Shown: positions 43,062-53,268, numbered from the stretch's first letter. The stretch: DNA of 54,916 nucleotides from Chara braunii (GCA_003427395.1 BFEA01000920.1:22283-77198), one strand, 5' to 3'. A program made the numbers and translations. The notes: generated by a model from the letters alone, not told the origin.

Positions 43062-44297
43062 AATTCAGGGTTAAAGCCTGAAAACCAGGGCTTACAGGCC
43101 CCGAGACTGTTCAGCCCGAAAGCCTGAAAACAGGGGCCTACAGTCCCTGTGTCGTTTCAGACTAAAAATGGCAACAACCTTTTTAGCCTGAAACGAAGGG
43201 CCATTTTCGGTCGTTCATCAGAACGACCGGCCCTGAAACTCAGGCACCGAACCAGGGTTTCGGGAACAGGCTATTCTTAGCCTGTCACCACGCCAGCCTC
43301 AGCAACTGCTGCAGNGCCAGCCCCTGGCACACTTNGGCATTGGCAAGAGCAGCCTCCTCGGCCTGGCTCGCCCTTCAGGCAGTCAGGAGGCAGGCCGAGG
43401 TAGTACATAGGGACTTCCCATGCACTTCACGGGTTGGCAGGAGGCAGTTGTAGTCTTCAGGATTCGGCAGCAGCACTCTGGAGGGAGCGCTGCAGGGTAG
43501 TAGTAGCGTTAGCTTTTAGTCTTCAGCGCTGGGCGNGGTAGGTAGCTGTAGTCTCCAGCNCTNGGCGCCATAGCNAGGATAGCACTAGAGAGAGAGAGAG
43601 ATTGGGCGGAGGCCAGAGGTACTTACCTGCAGCGCCGTTGCTCCAGCTTCGTCTTCGAGGTACCTGCAGCACAGCGCCAACATCACAGGTTAGTATCTGG
43701 CTCGTAACAGAGAGAGAGTTCTTTTTCTTCCTCTTCTCAGTCCACCATCTCCTTCCCCCCCTCTCATCAACTGACTTCACTGCATCTGCAGACTACGAGA
43801 GAAGAGAGAAAGAGCTTGGTGACATCGGATCCAGACTCGACTTTTGGACTTCAGACATTGCAACGAGGGATTATTTGGGACTTGTGACAAAGACTTGGTG
43901 TTGACGACATTCCCATCTCTCTCCCTCCTTTCGTCTGATTCCCTCCTCTTCGTCTGTGTATGTCTGGACCTGGCGCTTTCTTCCTGTGTACAGCGCCAGG
44001 CTCCTCACACCTGGTGATGGATACGATGTATGTTTGGTCTGCGTTCAAACATTGATTGGGCTAGTCAGTAGCATTCTAGCATTCTGCTTCGCTATTTTTA
44101 CTATCTGAATGAGGTTAGTCCCGGTCAGGTCAGGCTTTGTATCTAAGTCTTCCCTGCGCTATTTAGCACCATTTTGTATGTCTTAGAATGCACATTGCTT
44201 GTTGAGATTCTACTTGCACTGCATTGTCCATTCAGTCCTTTTTATCACGTTGCGGATCCTCGGTTTCTATGTACATCGCCCAACTGGGCATGTAACA
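42994..44297 (+). repeat. Element C 3' LTR (1,304 bp)
   Basis: Runs from (GG)TTACATGC to GCATGTAACA. It contains a short GA run (43586-43603), a likely splice acceptor (CATCTGCAG near 43793), and the same four Ns as the 5' LTR (43536, 43560, 43563, 43575) plus two of its own (43315, 43335). Confidence 0.9.
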
Positions 44298-44330
44298 CCG
44301 TAGAGCATAAGCCGGACGAAGGCACAAGCG

Positions 44331-44332
<2 letters not shown>

Positions 44333-44376
<44 letters not shown>
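44333..44376. repeat. (GA)n microsatellite on the right flank of element C
   Basis: Continuation of the duplicated BAHD upstream unit after the element. Confidence 0.95.
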
Positions 44377-44381
<5 letters not shown>

Positions 44382-44401
44382 GGGCAAGGATAGGCAGGGT
44401 A

Positions 44402-44498
44402 TTCTTTCAGATCTCAAAATCACAAACAAAAAAAAAAAGAAAAAAAAAAAGAAAAGGGAATGGCAAGATGAGCGGCCCAATAGAGTTCTTTCAGATCT
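44402..44498. repeat. 13-bp direct repeats flanking an A-rich 71-bp insert
   Basis: TTCTTTCAGATCT occurs at 44402-44414 and 44486-44498. Between them lies an A-rich segment plus AATGGCAAGATGAGCGGCCC. The arrangement fits a target-site duplication around a short retroposed fragment. Confidence 0.6.
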
Positions 44499-44605
44499 GG
44501 CCGCTGATTTTGCGGTACTGCGGTTTTGCCCGTAGTTTTACACACTAGGAAGGACGGGGGCGCCTCCATTATATTATAGGCCCGGCCCTTTGTGAAGGAG
44601 GTGCG

Positions 44606-44675
44606 GCGTCCTCCGGAGCAATATGAGAAGATTTGCATGGCCCCTGCGCGCAAAGATGACACGAAAAATCGAGGA
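44606..44675 (+). ncRNA. U6 snRNA-derived sequence 3 (5' half deleted internally)
   Basis: GCGTCCTCCGGA keeps part of the 5' stem-loop. The next ~20-25 nt of U6 (TAAAATTGGAACG through most of the ACAGAGA box) are gone. GAGAAGATTTGCATGGCCCCTGCGC and AAAGATGACACG..AAATCGAG follow. The ACAGAGA box is lost and the AGC triad reads TGC, so it cannot act as U6 in splicing. A TATA-like ATTATATTATAGG lies about 30 bp upstream (44568-44580), the usual distance for U6 genes. Tandem 48-bp copies and a poly(A) run follow. Confidence 0.8.
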
Positions 44676-44697
44676 GCTGCGCAGTGGGCCTTACAAC

Positions 44698-44844
44698 ACG
44701 GGCACCGGGAGAGGGGGGTCACATCGCACCCTGAACGTCAAATCATCTTTTGTATAGAAAAAAAAGAGGGGCACCAGCAGAGGGCGGTCACGTCGCACCC
44801 TGAACGTCAAATCATCCATTGTAAAAAAAAAAAAAAAAAAAAAA
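44698..44844 (+). repeat. Two copies of a ~50-bp unit ending in poly(A)22
   Basis: GGGCACC, then GTCACATCGCACCCTGAACG and CAAATCATC, appear at about 44701-44754 and again at 44770-44819; A22 follows at 44823-44844. Together with the U6 head this looks like a retroposed chimera. Confidence 0.7.
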
Positions 44845-44878
44845 CAACAACAACGAAGTAGACTGATCTCAGGAAGCT

Positions 44879-45402
44879 ATGATTGCTTCTGAGAACAAAC
44901 ATCGCCGACAGTCCACATTTCAGGTAGGGGAACGTGTCTGGGTCAAGGCTAGTGAGTTGGGACAGGAGTTTGGTATCTCTAGGAAACTAATGCCTCAGTA
45001 TTTCGGTCCCTGGGAAGTCCTAGACATTGTGGGGAATGATTTGGATGGTCCCTCGTACGTCATTCGTATCCCTGGTCACCTACGCACTTAACCTGTTTTT
45101 CACACCTCCAAGCTTGCACCTTTCGCTGAGACAGCACAGTTCCCATCACGGAGGTCTATGCCGCCCCAACCATGGATGGCCACGTGGACGTTGACGACAT
45201 CCTGGATCATAGCGATACGCCTGTTCCCAAGCCACCTGGCAGGGGAAGACCTCCTAAGCCTGCAAGGGAATACAGAGTACATTTCAGGCATCATACTGAT
45301 CCTAAGGAAGATCGATGGATTTCAAGGGAGGAACTTGTCAAGACAGAACCTCAGATCGTGGCAGATTATGAGAAGAAACTGAAGTGGAAGGCACCAGCAT
45401 GA
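44879..45402 (+). pseudogene. Integrase C-terminus and chromodomain-like tail, gypsy family D
   Basis: RRQSTFQVGERVWVKASELG, ISRKLMPQYFGPWEVLDIVG and VIRIPGHLRT are followed by a TAA (45089-45091), then in the same frame PVFHTSKLAPFAE. After a frame change near 45170 come MDGHVDVDDILDH, PVPKPPGRGRPPKP and FRHHTDPKEDRWISREELVKT. This is the 3' end of a gypsy pol from a different family than element C (though of the same general design). Everything upstream is missing; the U6/poly(A) chimera abuts it. Confidence 0.85.
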
Positions 45403-45440
45403 GCCATCTCAGCGGACTTTCGAAGCTAAGGGGGATGGAA

Positions 45441-46545
45441 TGTGAGGAACAAGCCCTCAAGGGGCCCTATCAGACATCAGATGATCTGGGCTAAGGTCCC
45501 CAGCAAGCCGAGTGCCCGCCCTAAGTCAAGGCGGGCCTGAATATTCATCAGAGGCAAAATTCGACATTTCCATATGTGGGTATTCAGGCTCTCGCAGCAC
45601 GCCAGTTGGTTGGGTAGATGCGTGAGCATCACATTGCTGCGTTATACAGTTGGCCCAGGCCTTGATAGTTGCGCCTGGGCACATACGCACAAAGCAGGGC
45701 CGGTACATTGGGAAGCATGCCACTGGCCTTTGCAAAAGCAGTACTGCCGACGCACCTGCCAGGGAACCCTGCACAGATGCAGCACACAGCCCAAGTCCGG
45801 AGACTCAGGCCGTGCCCAACTGTAACGGGCCCAGGCCCTCAACTGTAGTCTTGGGCCTGGGCGCAGGGTCTGAGGCCCAACCGGAAGCCTTCTGGAAGCT
45901 TCCAGCCAGGCCACACGCAGCATTCAGGAGGCTGCCACTTCGATAAAAGAAGTGAGGCAGCCCAGGCCAGGCATTCTGGCCAGTGCAGGCAATGCGGAAG
46001 TGCTACTGCGCTATCGCTTGATGCTGCGCTGCTGCCAAGGGCGCTGACGGGGCGCGTAGTGGTGAAGTGGGGCGCTGCAGGGCAGCGGGGCGCAGGCAGC
46101 CATACCCGGGCTGCTGGGCGCCAGGGGGTACAGCGGGCGGTCTGGTGGTCTTTAGGGAAGGAGGTGCTGTGTGGGGTAATCAAGGTCTGATTGAGAGTGA
46201 TGAGATACGTACCTGGTGCATGAAGAGAGGTCGGCTATGGTGTTGACAGTCATGTACATTGGTCTTCGAGAGTCGAAGTGAGCCTGTTGCGTGAACCAGA
46301 TGTAGGTAGGATAGTCGGGTAAAGTAGGGTGGGCGCTGAGCGCCAGACGGAGAGGAGCGACTTTGGATACTGCATTGGTGTGGCCCACGGGCTTGGACAT
46401 TGACTCATGACTTCATTGTATTGCTCTATATGGATGGTTTTCTCGGTGCATTTGTACTCTCTGCTTGGACACGACTACTTGGACATCTGTGTGATTTCGC
46501 AACTTGGTTTTCTGTATATCGTTCACCCTCATATTTCTTGCACAT
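45441..46545 (+). repeat. LTR, gypsy family D, copy 1
   Basis: Preceded by the purine tract CTAAGGGGGATGGA and starting TGTGAGGAACAAGCCC. It shares ordered blocks with 46790-47870: CGCCCTAAG..AAGGCGGG, CGCCAGTT, CATACCTGGT/TACGTACCTGGT, GGGCGCTGAGCGCCA, and a TGTGATTT.GCAA.T block before a TTTCTTGCA end. Its exact 3' boundary is unclear. Confidence 0.65.
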
Positions 46546-46548
46546 TGT

Positions 46549-46777
46549 AGAGCACAAGCTGATGCCTGTGCCCAGGCCTCCAGGCAGGGGACACCCTCTG
46601 AAACCGCATATGCAGTATCGTGTACAATTCAGACATCATACTGATCCTAAAGAAGATCGGTGGTTCACAAGAGAAGAGTTAATGAAGACTGCTCCGCAGA
46701 TAATCTCAAGTTATGCAAGAAATTTGAAAGGGAAGCAGCCCGCTGCACAAGGACTCCTCAGGGGACTATTGAAGTGA
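46549..46777 (+). pseudogene. Second integrase C-terminal fragment, gypsy family D
   Basis: VEHKLMPVPRPPGRGHPLKP and FRHHTDPKEDRWFTREELMKT correspond to the last 75 residues of the frame at 45172-45402. Here the fragment is sandwiched between two LTR copies, fused directly after an LTR-like TTTCTTGCACATTGTAG. It is in frame with upstream LTR sequence from 46400. Confidence 0.8.
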
Positions 46778-46789
46778 AGGAGGAGGGAG

Positions 46790-47392
46790 TGCAAGGATTT
46801 TACTCCTCGGCATACCTGCGTAAGGCCCCTGCAACGGACGCGTGCCTGCCCTAAGTGAAGGCGGGCCCCTGAATTTTCCATGAGGCCTCAGTTCGTCAAT
46901 TTTTGCAAATCTTGATGGGCGCCAGATAGTTACCGCCCGCCAGTTAGGTAACATCTACCTTGCTCGTGAGAATCTGAAATATTCGTGAGCCTTCCAGGCT
47001 CTTCCAGCAACGTGGTGAAAGCAGGGAGCACTGCACGTTTGTGTGGTTGGCCATGCCTAACCAATTCGGTGCCAAGCCACTGTCTGAACGGGCCAGGGCG
47101 CAGACACTTTGGCCGAGAGTGAAAGTACTGGAAACTCGGTCCCACGAGGCAGGCGGCAGGCAGCGAGCCCGCCACTTTCCATCTAGGAAAGGGCCGGGCT
47201 ACGCACAAGGGATTCGGGCACTTCCTTGTGCAAGCGGCAGTGCTGTTGGACCGTGGCCGAGCGCGGTTGCGAGAAGAGAGGGCGCTACTTTCAGGCAGCA
47301 CCATATCCCAGCTGGCGTAGCCTGGCTGAGGCTTGGAGAAGGTCAGCGGAGGAGGTGGTGGTCTTTGTGGTAGTGGAGACGCGGGTGAAGAA

Positions 47393-47479
<87 letters not shown>

Positions 47480-47880
47480 TGAGGATGATGACGTGAGGGC
47501 ACATACCTGGTCTTGGCGATGGTCTGCATAGACGACATCTGCATGTACTTCGGTGACTGCTGCTGATGTCAACTGGTTGCATTGTCAATTCGTAGGCTGG
47601 TTGAGTAGCTGTGTGATTGCAGTCTGGGCACTGAGCGCCAAGTAGGAGGAAGGGCTCTGGATACATAAGTTGGTGGTGGCGAGAGTATGCTTTCATTGAC
47701 ATTTGGATTCATTGCTTTGGTTCTCCTCTGGTGGACTATCAGTCCATTTCTGCTTTCTGCACAGCGTTCGACTATCTGGCTCTCGCTGTGATTTTGCAAT
47801 CTGGAATTCTGTCCTGTCGCTATTGCTCATTTTCCTTGCAGATATGACGATAGCATATAAATGCTGGACAGATGGGTTCA
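46790..47880 (+). repeat. LTR, gypsy family D, copy 2
   Basis: Starts near TGCAAGGATTTTACTCC after GAAGGAGGAGGGAG. It resembles copy 1 in ordered blocks but is well diverged and has gained a long (AG)n. Confidence 0.6.
47396..47477. repeat. (AG)n microsatellite within LTR copy 2
   Basis: About 41 AG dinucleotides; copy 1 of the LTR has no such tract at the corresponding place. Confidence 0.97.
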
Positions 47881-48337
47881 CATGTTAGTTACGGGCTATA
47901 CAACCCTACTAGTGTCACATGTCTTTGTTGGAGCATGTCAGGTAGAGTCCATTTTATTCTTACTCTTTTTCCTTTTCCTCCTTTGTCGTTTTGCGCTTGA
48001 ATTGTGTTGTGCTGCCTGGTGAGGTTCTCCCCTGGTGGAATATCAGTGCATTTCTGCTTTCTGGACAGCATTCGACTATCTGGCTCTCGATGTGATTTTG
48101 CAATCTGGAATTCTGTCCTTTTGCTATTGCTCATTTTCCTTGTAGACATGACGATGCATATAAATGCTGGACAGACGGGTACACATGTTAGTTACGGGCT
48201 ATACAATCCTACTAGTGTCACAAGTCTTTTTTGGAGCATGTCGGGTAGAGTCCATTGTATTCTTAGTATTTCTTACTCTTTTTCCTTTTCCTCTTTTGTC
48301 GTTTTGTGCTTGAATTGTGTTGCGCTGCCTGGTGAAC
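47720..48337 (+). repeat. ~304-bp tandem duplication at the LTR copy 2 end
   Basis: Units 47720-48023 and 48024-48337 are about 93% alike. Each has TTCCTTG(C/T)AG followed by A(T/C)ATGACGAT, a textbook-like 3' splice site, then GTTACGGGCTATACAA. The first half of the unit also resembles 46480-46545. Confidence 0.85.
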
Positions 48338-50723
48338 CGTAGGCAGAAAGGAAGAAAAGGACAAGAAACAGGAATTTGTGACGGACTGTTTCATCGGAGT
48401 TTCTTTCTGAGCTGAGTTGAGAGTTTGGTGAAGTGTGCACCAAGCGAAGTGGCAGAGCGCAATGGCGCAAATCCCCAGCCTTGACAATGCTGCAATTAAT
48501 TTGAACTCAATCAGGTAGTGATCTTGTCTTTGGTTCCTCCCCCCCCGGAAAGCTACAGGTTATTTCTCTGGTGTCCTTTGTTTGTCTCTCCTCGTGGAAA
48601 CCAAAGGCAGCAAAATCTCCATGTGTATGTATGTATATGTCTATACAGGTGTCCCCTTTACTCTGTTGTCTCGTCCTTACAGTGGGCAAGTGTAGGTGGG
48701 TGTGTGGGTGGTTTGCGCTCAACCACACAAGTGTGGCAGACCTTGCACCTGAGAGGCACAGTGGAAAGGGAAAGCTGAAAGAATAAAGGAAAGAGAAACC
48801 GTGAGAAAATCAAAACGGAAGGGAAGAAAAACTACACAGAAAAGGTGAAAAGAACGGTTTCGTGCTGGCCGGTCCTCTCGGAATAAATCACAGTTTCCCA
48901 GTGGCACTGTACACTAAGTGTTCGACTTTGTAATTTGTTGTCTTGTTTTGAGCCTCGCGGGACTTGATCCCGTGACCTGTAACCTGTGTGTTTTGTTTGT
49001 GAGTGTTGAGCCCTATGGGACTTGATCCCTGAGTCTGTCACTAGTAGTCTCTGTCTGGTAGTCCTAGGCCATTCGGCCTTTTCCTTTTGCCTTGTCATAG
49101 GTCTAGGTCCCCTTTTCCCCTGTTTCCATCTAGATACAGATGAGTCTTGGGTTGTTGCCTTTGGATTCCGTCGTAGGTCTAGGCACAGGGTAGAAGTAAG
49201 GGGCAGGAAATTGGGTTCGGGTCTTTTCACGTTTTCATTGGCTGGGGGAAACTCTGCCCGTCCGTTGTTGGAGCGCTGCTGCTCTATTTTGGGCAAGGTC
49301 ATCTTCTTCGTCGAAGCCCAGCCATAGCTGGGGTTGGGAATTGAAGTTGAAGATCGCACTGCTGCTATTTCGCAGCTCTGCATGAGAGCTTCCACAGCAC
49401 TGTGTTGTTGGGTTTGGGTGCTGCCATCTTCCACAGCCATATCTGCTGTTCCTCCTCTCGAGGAACTTTGTCTTCTTCGAAGTGCTGGATCGGTTGTCTC
49501 CTTCTTCATCAGGACTTCCAGCGCTGCACTTCCGTGCGGGTGCTGAGCTGGCGCTGTTATCATTAGGGTTGCTGGTTCAGATTGGCACGTTGTGACAGCT
49601 GTGGGGTTACTGCTGCTACGGCAGCCATAGCCAGGGGTATGCGCTGGTGAGGAGGAAGAAGAAGACTCCTGCATACTTCGTTGAGCACTTGTTTTTGGTT
49701 GTTCGGGGTTGTTGTAAACACTGTTGTGATTCTTGGAACAAGTACTCTGGATTGATTGGAGGAGGACGAGGGATTGCAGAATTGAAATTCGTTTTTCAAT
49801 TCTCTGTGTATTTTGAGCTTCTGCTGTGCATATCTTCTCTCCGGTTTTGTGTGAATTTGCCTCCTTTGAGTCTACTCTGCAATTGCATGCGTGGATGGGA
49901 ACGTGTGAATTCGTTGTGGATTGAAGTTCAATCGGGTACATAACATGTTTGGTTGACAAAGACATGAACATGTTGTCACAGAATTGTCGTTTCCATTTGT
50001 GTACTCTCTGTGCTTCCTTCCCTTGCTTTGACGTATGCTCTCAGTCAATAGTTGTGTGACAAGCTATGTACCTCATGTATCTGTCACACCCCTCCATCTC
50101 TTGTCCATCCTCCCTTTCTGCGTACAGTTCACTGAGCAGTTCTCAATGAAGATATATGTGTATCTATGTATGAATACATTGAATAGAGAGGTAGTATGCA
50201 CATATGCTGTAGATTCTAATAATATGAACCCTTGAAGGGAAGATCGTACCTCTGGTGATGGTAGGTGTGTTTTGTTGGGGGGGGAACACCCGGAAAGCTC
50301 AGATCCGGAATGGTGCACAAATGTAGGGAATTGAGGTATTTCCTCTGCCCTCTGGCTTTTTTTTTTTTTTTTTCTGCGCTGTGCTGTGCTGATGCCATGT
50401 TGATGACTGCTGTGCCTCTCTCCTTTGGAATTTTTTGTTTCATCGCCTGTGCACCTAGGGATCATGCGCGCAAGGAGCTAATTGATGCACTTGACACGGT
50501 AAGTGGCAAAGGGGTTGCAATTGATTGCCAAGACCTCTTGTGGCTTACATATCAACTTACTGGACCCATATGGGCGGTGCATTTCTCTTTACCTGATGGA
50601 TTGCCTATGTGTCCACACTCTCTCTCCCCCCACATTTGTATTCGATCCATGCAGCATTGACTGGAGGGGATTGAGTGTGCTGTCACTGAGGGATGTGATT
50701 TGCTAGGTGTAGTACATAAGGAT
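48338..50723. other. Unassigned interval, including a 379-residue open frame
   Basis: A paired GGGACTTGATCCC block (48958 and 49018) and poly-T runs (50358-50373) were noted. The only long frame (49971-48832, minus strand, 379 residues) is rich in Ser, Gln, Thr and Arg and has no domain or membrane segment that I recognise. A shorter plus-strand frame (49022-49327) overlaps it. I cannot support either as a gene. Confidence 0.35.
48832..49971 (-). CDS. Hypothetical open frame, unrecognised
   Basis: 379 codons without a recognisable domain. The composition is low-complexity in places (SSSSSS, QTQQ), with scattered Cys and Trp. It is the longest open frame in the window that does not cross a gap, repeat or retroelement. 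The plus strand is T/G-rich here, which alone lowers stop frequency on the minus strand, so chance is a real possibility. Confidence 0.2.
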   Translation of the reverse strand: MFMSLSTKHVMYPIELQSTTNSHVPIHACNCRVDSKEANSHKTGEKICTAEAQNTQRIEKRISILQSLVLLQSIQSTCSKNHNSVYNNPEQPKTSAQRSMQESSSSSSPAHTPGYGCRSSSNPTAVTTCQSEPATLMITAPAQHPHGSAALEVLMKKETTDPALRRRQSSSRGGTADMAVEDGSTQTQQHSAVEALMQSCEIAAVRSSTSIPNPSYGWASTKKMTLPKIEQQRSNNGRAEFPPANENVKRPEPNFLPLTSTLCLDLRRNPKATTQDSSVSRWKQGKRGPRPMTRQKEKAEWPRTTRQRLLVTDSGIKSHRAQHSQTKHTGYRSRDQVPRGSKQDNKLQSRTLSVQCHWETVIYSERTGQHETVLFTFSV

Positions 50724-53268
50724 TTTTTTTTAATTTTATTTTTTATTTTTAACACAAGGCCCCTTTGGAGGGGGCAACAGTCCGGTTACTTGTCACCTGC
50801 AAGCATGTTTGTACATCCAAAGAAGGGGGAAGATCAGATCAGAAAAAGGGAACAGCGTAGCCCTTGTGGCATTGATCGTCTACCAAGGGGTGACCTGCGA
50901 AAGGGGGCCCACCCCCCCAAACCATGGTCTTTCTCCGGGGGCCCCTGCTGGCCAGGAGGCTTACTAGCAGCACCCAGACACGCAGCAGGGTGGCCCTCAG
51001 AGGGACGGGGCACAGGGAGGAGCCAGCTTGATCTACCTTTGTCCAGCTGTCATTTTATCTATCTTGACCTGTTTGGGCTGCCTTGTCAGCACACAACACC
51101 TCTCTTGTCCCACCGTGCCTTTCTCTTAGCTAGCCCCATGTCACTTACTATGTCTATGCGCCTTGCTCCCTAAGCTTGTGTCAACAATACAATGTATCCT
51201 CCACATCAGTCACCCTCCTACAGTGGCGGTTATGATCGTCGCAGCGCCTTCTACCCCACAGTGTCTTTACTGATCCTATACTTTTTTTAGTAATTTTTAA
51301 TGTGTTTTTGATGTATTGTAGTCTGTTCACCCATCCCCCCCTCCCCCCTCCTCCCTATCCATCCTACCCCTCCCCTCGTCCTTTGGCCCTTCACCCATCC
51401 CCCCCACCCTCCTTCCTACCCCTCCCCTCGTCCTTTGGCCCTACTCCCCACTCTCTAGTTTCCTTCCCCTAATATTGTACAATCAGTTCCCTATTCGGAT
51501 TCTTCCTCAGTATCTGACCGGGGGCCCTTGGCGTAGAAGCAGCGGACCGAACGACATGCAGCCCGTCTGGGGGTCTCAGGCGAACAGCTGCAGGTATGAA
51601 CTCCATCTGGCCCAGAACCGTTCTTCCTTCCCTTCTCCTGTGTTTCTGCTTCAATGCCGATCGGCCAGGAGAGCCACCCGAATATTTTCCAGCACCCTGT
51701 CCCAGTAAACCTGCAGCGGGGAAGAGGTACCCTGTCTACAGCGTTCGTTCCTCAATGTCCACAAGGCCCACAACACTGCCGCCCTCACAGTTTCAGCTGC
51801 CATTAGATCCTCCGGTTTAGCCCTGTCCACTTTCATCAGTGCCCTCAGTAGGATAGCCACATCTTCCTCCTTCGTGACCTCAAGCGGGGTGTTATCCGCT
51901 TGCTCTTGTGCCCACCACTCCCAAAAGGCCAGCACTATTGGGCATCGTACAAACAGGTGGAGCACTGTTTCCACTTGTGCACAGCTTGCTGCACATATCT
52001 GGTCCTTGTGTCGGCTCTTAGTTGCCAACCAATGTGCCATGGGGATCGCTAGATGGTACAGCTGCCATAGCAGGCCTGCCTGTTTCTGATCTGGCAGGGC
52101 TACCGGAAGTGCACATTGCTCATTCCACCTTCGTTGCGTCCATCTGCCAAAATATACGTCAGGGACCCAGTTCCTCTTGGCCCATTGAGTCCTCAGCTCC
52201 TCACAGATGTTCACCGGCACAAATAAAGAGTTGTAAATATTCTTGGTAGTAAGATTCTGGAGTGGCACTTCTGTCCTTTGCATTCTTTGTCTCAGCCATT
52301 CTCATCCTCTGGGATCCCATATCAAGTCCCGCCGCCTGGACGCATTACAGAAGGGTAGGTATTGTCCCGCCCCCTGCCCCTTCCCTCCCTCGCATATAGC
52401 AACCGTTTCGATTGCACTCCTGTCCATATTTTTCTGGTGGTTCCCTTCCTCCCCTACATCTTCCTGCAAGGTTTCCCCCAGACCTTCATACCTTGTGTTC
52501 ACACACCAACTGGTGACCTGTAGCCTTCCGTCTACCAACACCTGCTCCACCTTATATATTCTCTCTGGTTTAGTGTCACCCCGCATCCTCACCCATTCCC
52601 CCGGGGTGATCACATCCTTTCTCAGCAGGTCAATCCATCGGGAAGGGATGGCCTCCCAGAGTTCCCCCACGCTCTGCCTCCTCCTCATCCTACCCTGCAG
52701 GGATACCAACACCTCGTTATCCGGGTGCCAGTCCTTTCAATCCTCATCCCATAGGTGACCCACCTTGTGGATGCCCTGCTTCGCCCACTTCCATCGATAA
52801 GCTCCCCGCGGGCTGTGCCAGGGCAAAGGCTCACCGCTGATGTCACAAATGAACCTATCGTCAAATAACAGCTGGTTGAGCACTGCGTCAGCGTTTTCAG
52901 GTAGGCGCCTCCTCACATGCACTTTCTTCCACAGTGCCACCGTTGTTGACCACACCGTGTCCCTGCGGACATGGTGGATCGCCTTATTGTCCAATAAGCA
53001 CAAATCCACAATGTCCTCGGGCACTTGCAATCCATAGGTAAGGTGGGCCCGAGCGACCCCTTGCCATGCAGCCCCCATCGTTTGTAGCAGGTGCGAAAGC
53101 AGTTTCCGTAGTTGCAGGGCAAGAATCTGCTTTCGCGGGTCAAGGAGGCCCAGACCCCCAAACCGTGTCGGCTGGATGAGCTTGGTCCATGCCACTCTGC
53201 ATATGGAATCATCCGCTTTTGCATCGTTGGTCCACTAATGCGCATGATATATCTGAAGGTACGCCTAC
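50724..53268 (-). mobile_element. LINE (non-LTR retrotransposon), 5'-truncated 3' end
   Basis: A single minus-strand frame from about 53260 to 51651 holds the C-terminal part of LINE ORF2. It starts with RVAWTKLIQPTRFGGLGLLDPR (the post-RT segment) and ends with a zf-RVT-type domain, where CAASC..VETVLHLFVRCP..FW carries the metal-binding pattern. TGA codons at 52737 and 52302 interrupt it, both at places where Trp would fit. The RT core and endonuclease are missing, as expected for target-primed 5' truncation. A 3' UTR with a duplicated CCAAAGGACGAGGGGAGGGG block (about 51380-51440) leads to an A-rich end at 50724-50752 on this strand. Confidence 0.8.

Larger units (their letters stand above)
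35107..44297 (+). mobile_element. Ty3/gypsy retrotransposon C, near full length
   Basis: The element runs from TGTTACATGC (35107) to GCATGTAACA (44297), perfect 10-bp inverted ends of an LTR pair. Order: 5' LTR, gap, leader, gag, protease, RT, RNase H, integrase, purine tract (42980-42995), 3' LTR. Flanks CCAT (35103-35106) and CCGT (44298-44301) look like a 4-bp target duplication with one change, and the uninterrupted site is present next door at 34981. About 9.2 kb including 975 N. It carries one gag stop, at least two gag frame changes, protease frame changes and four pol stops, so it is not autonomous. Confidence 0.9.
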
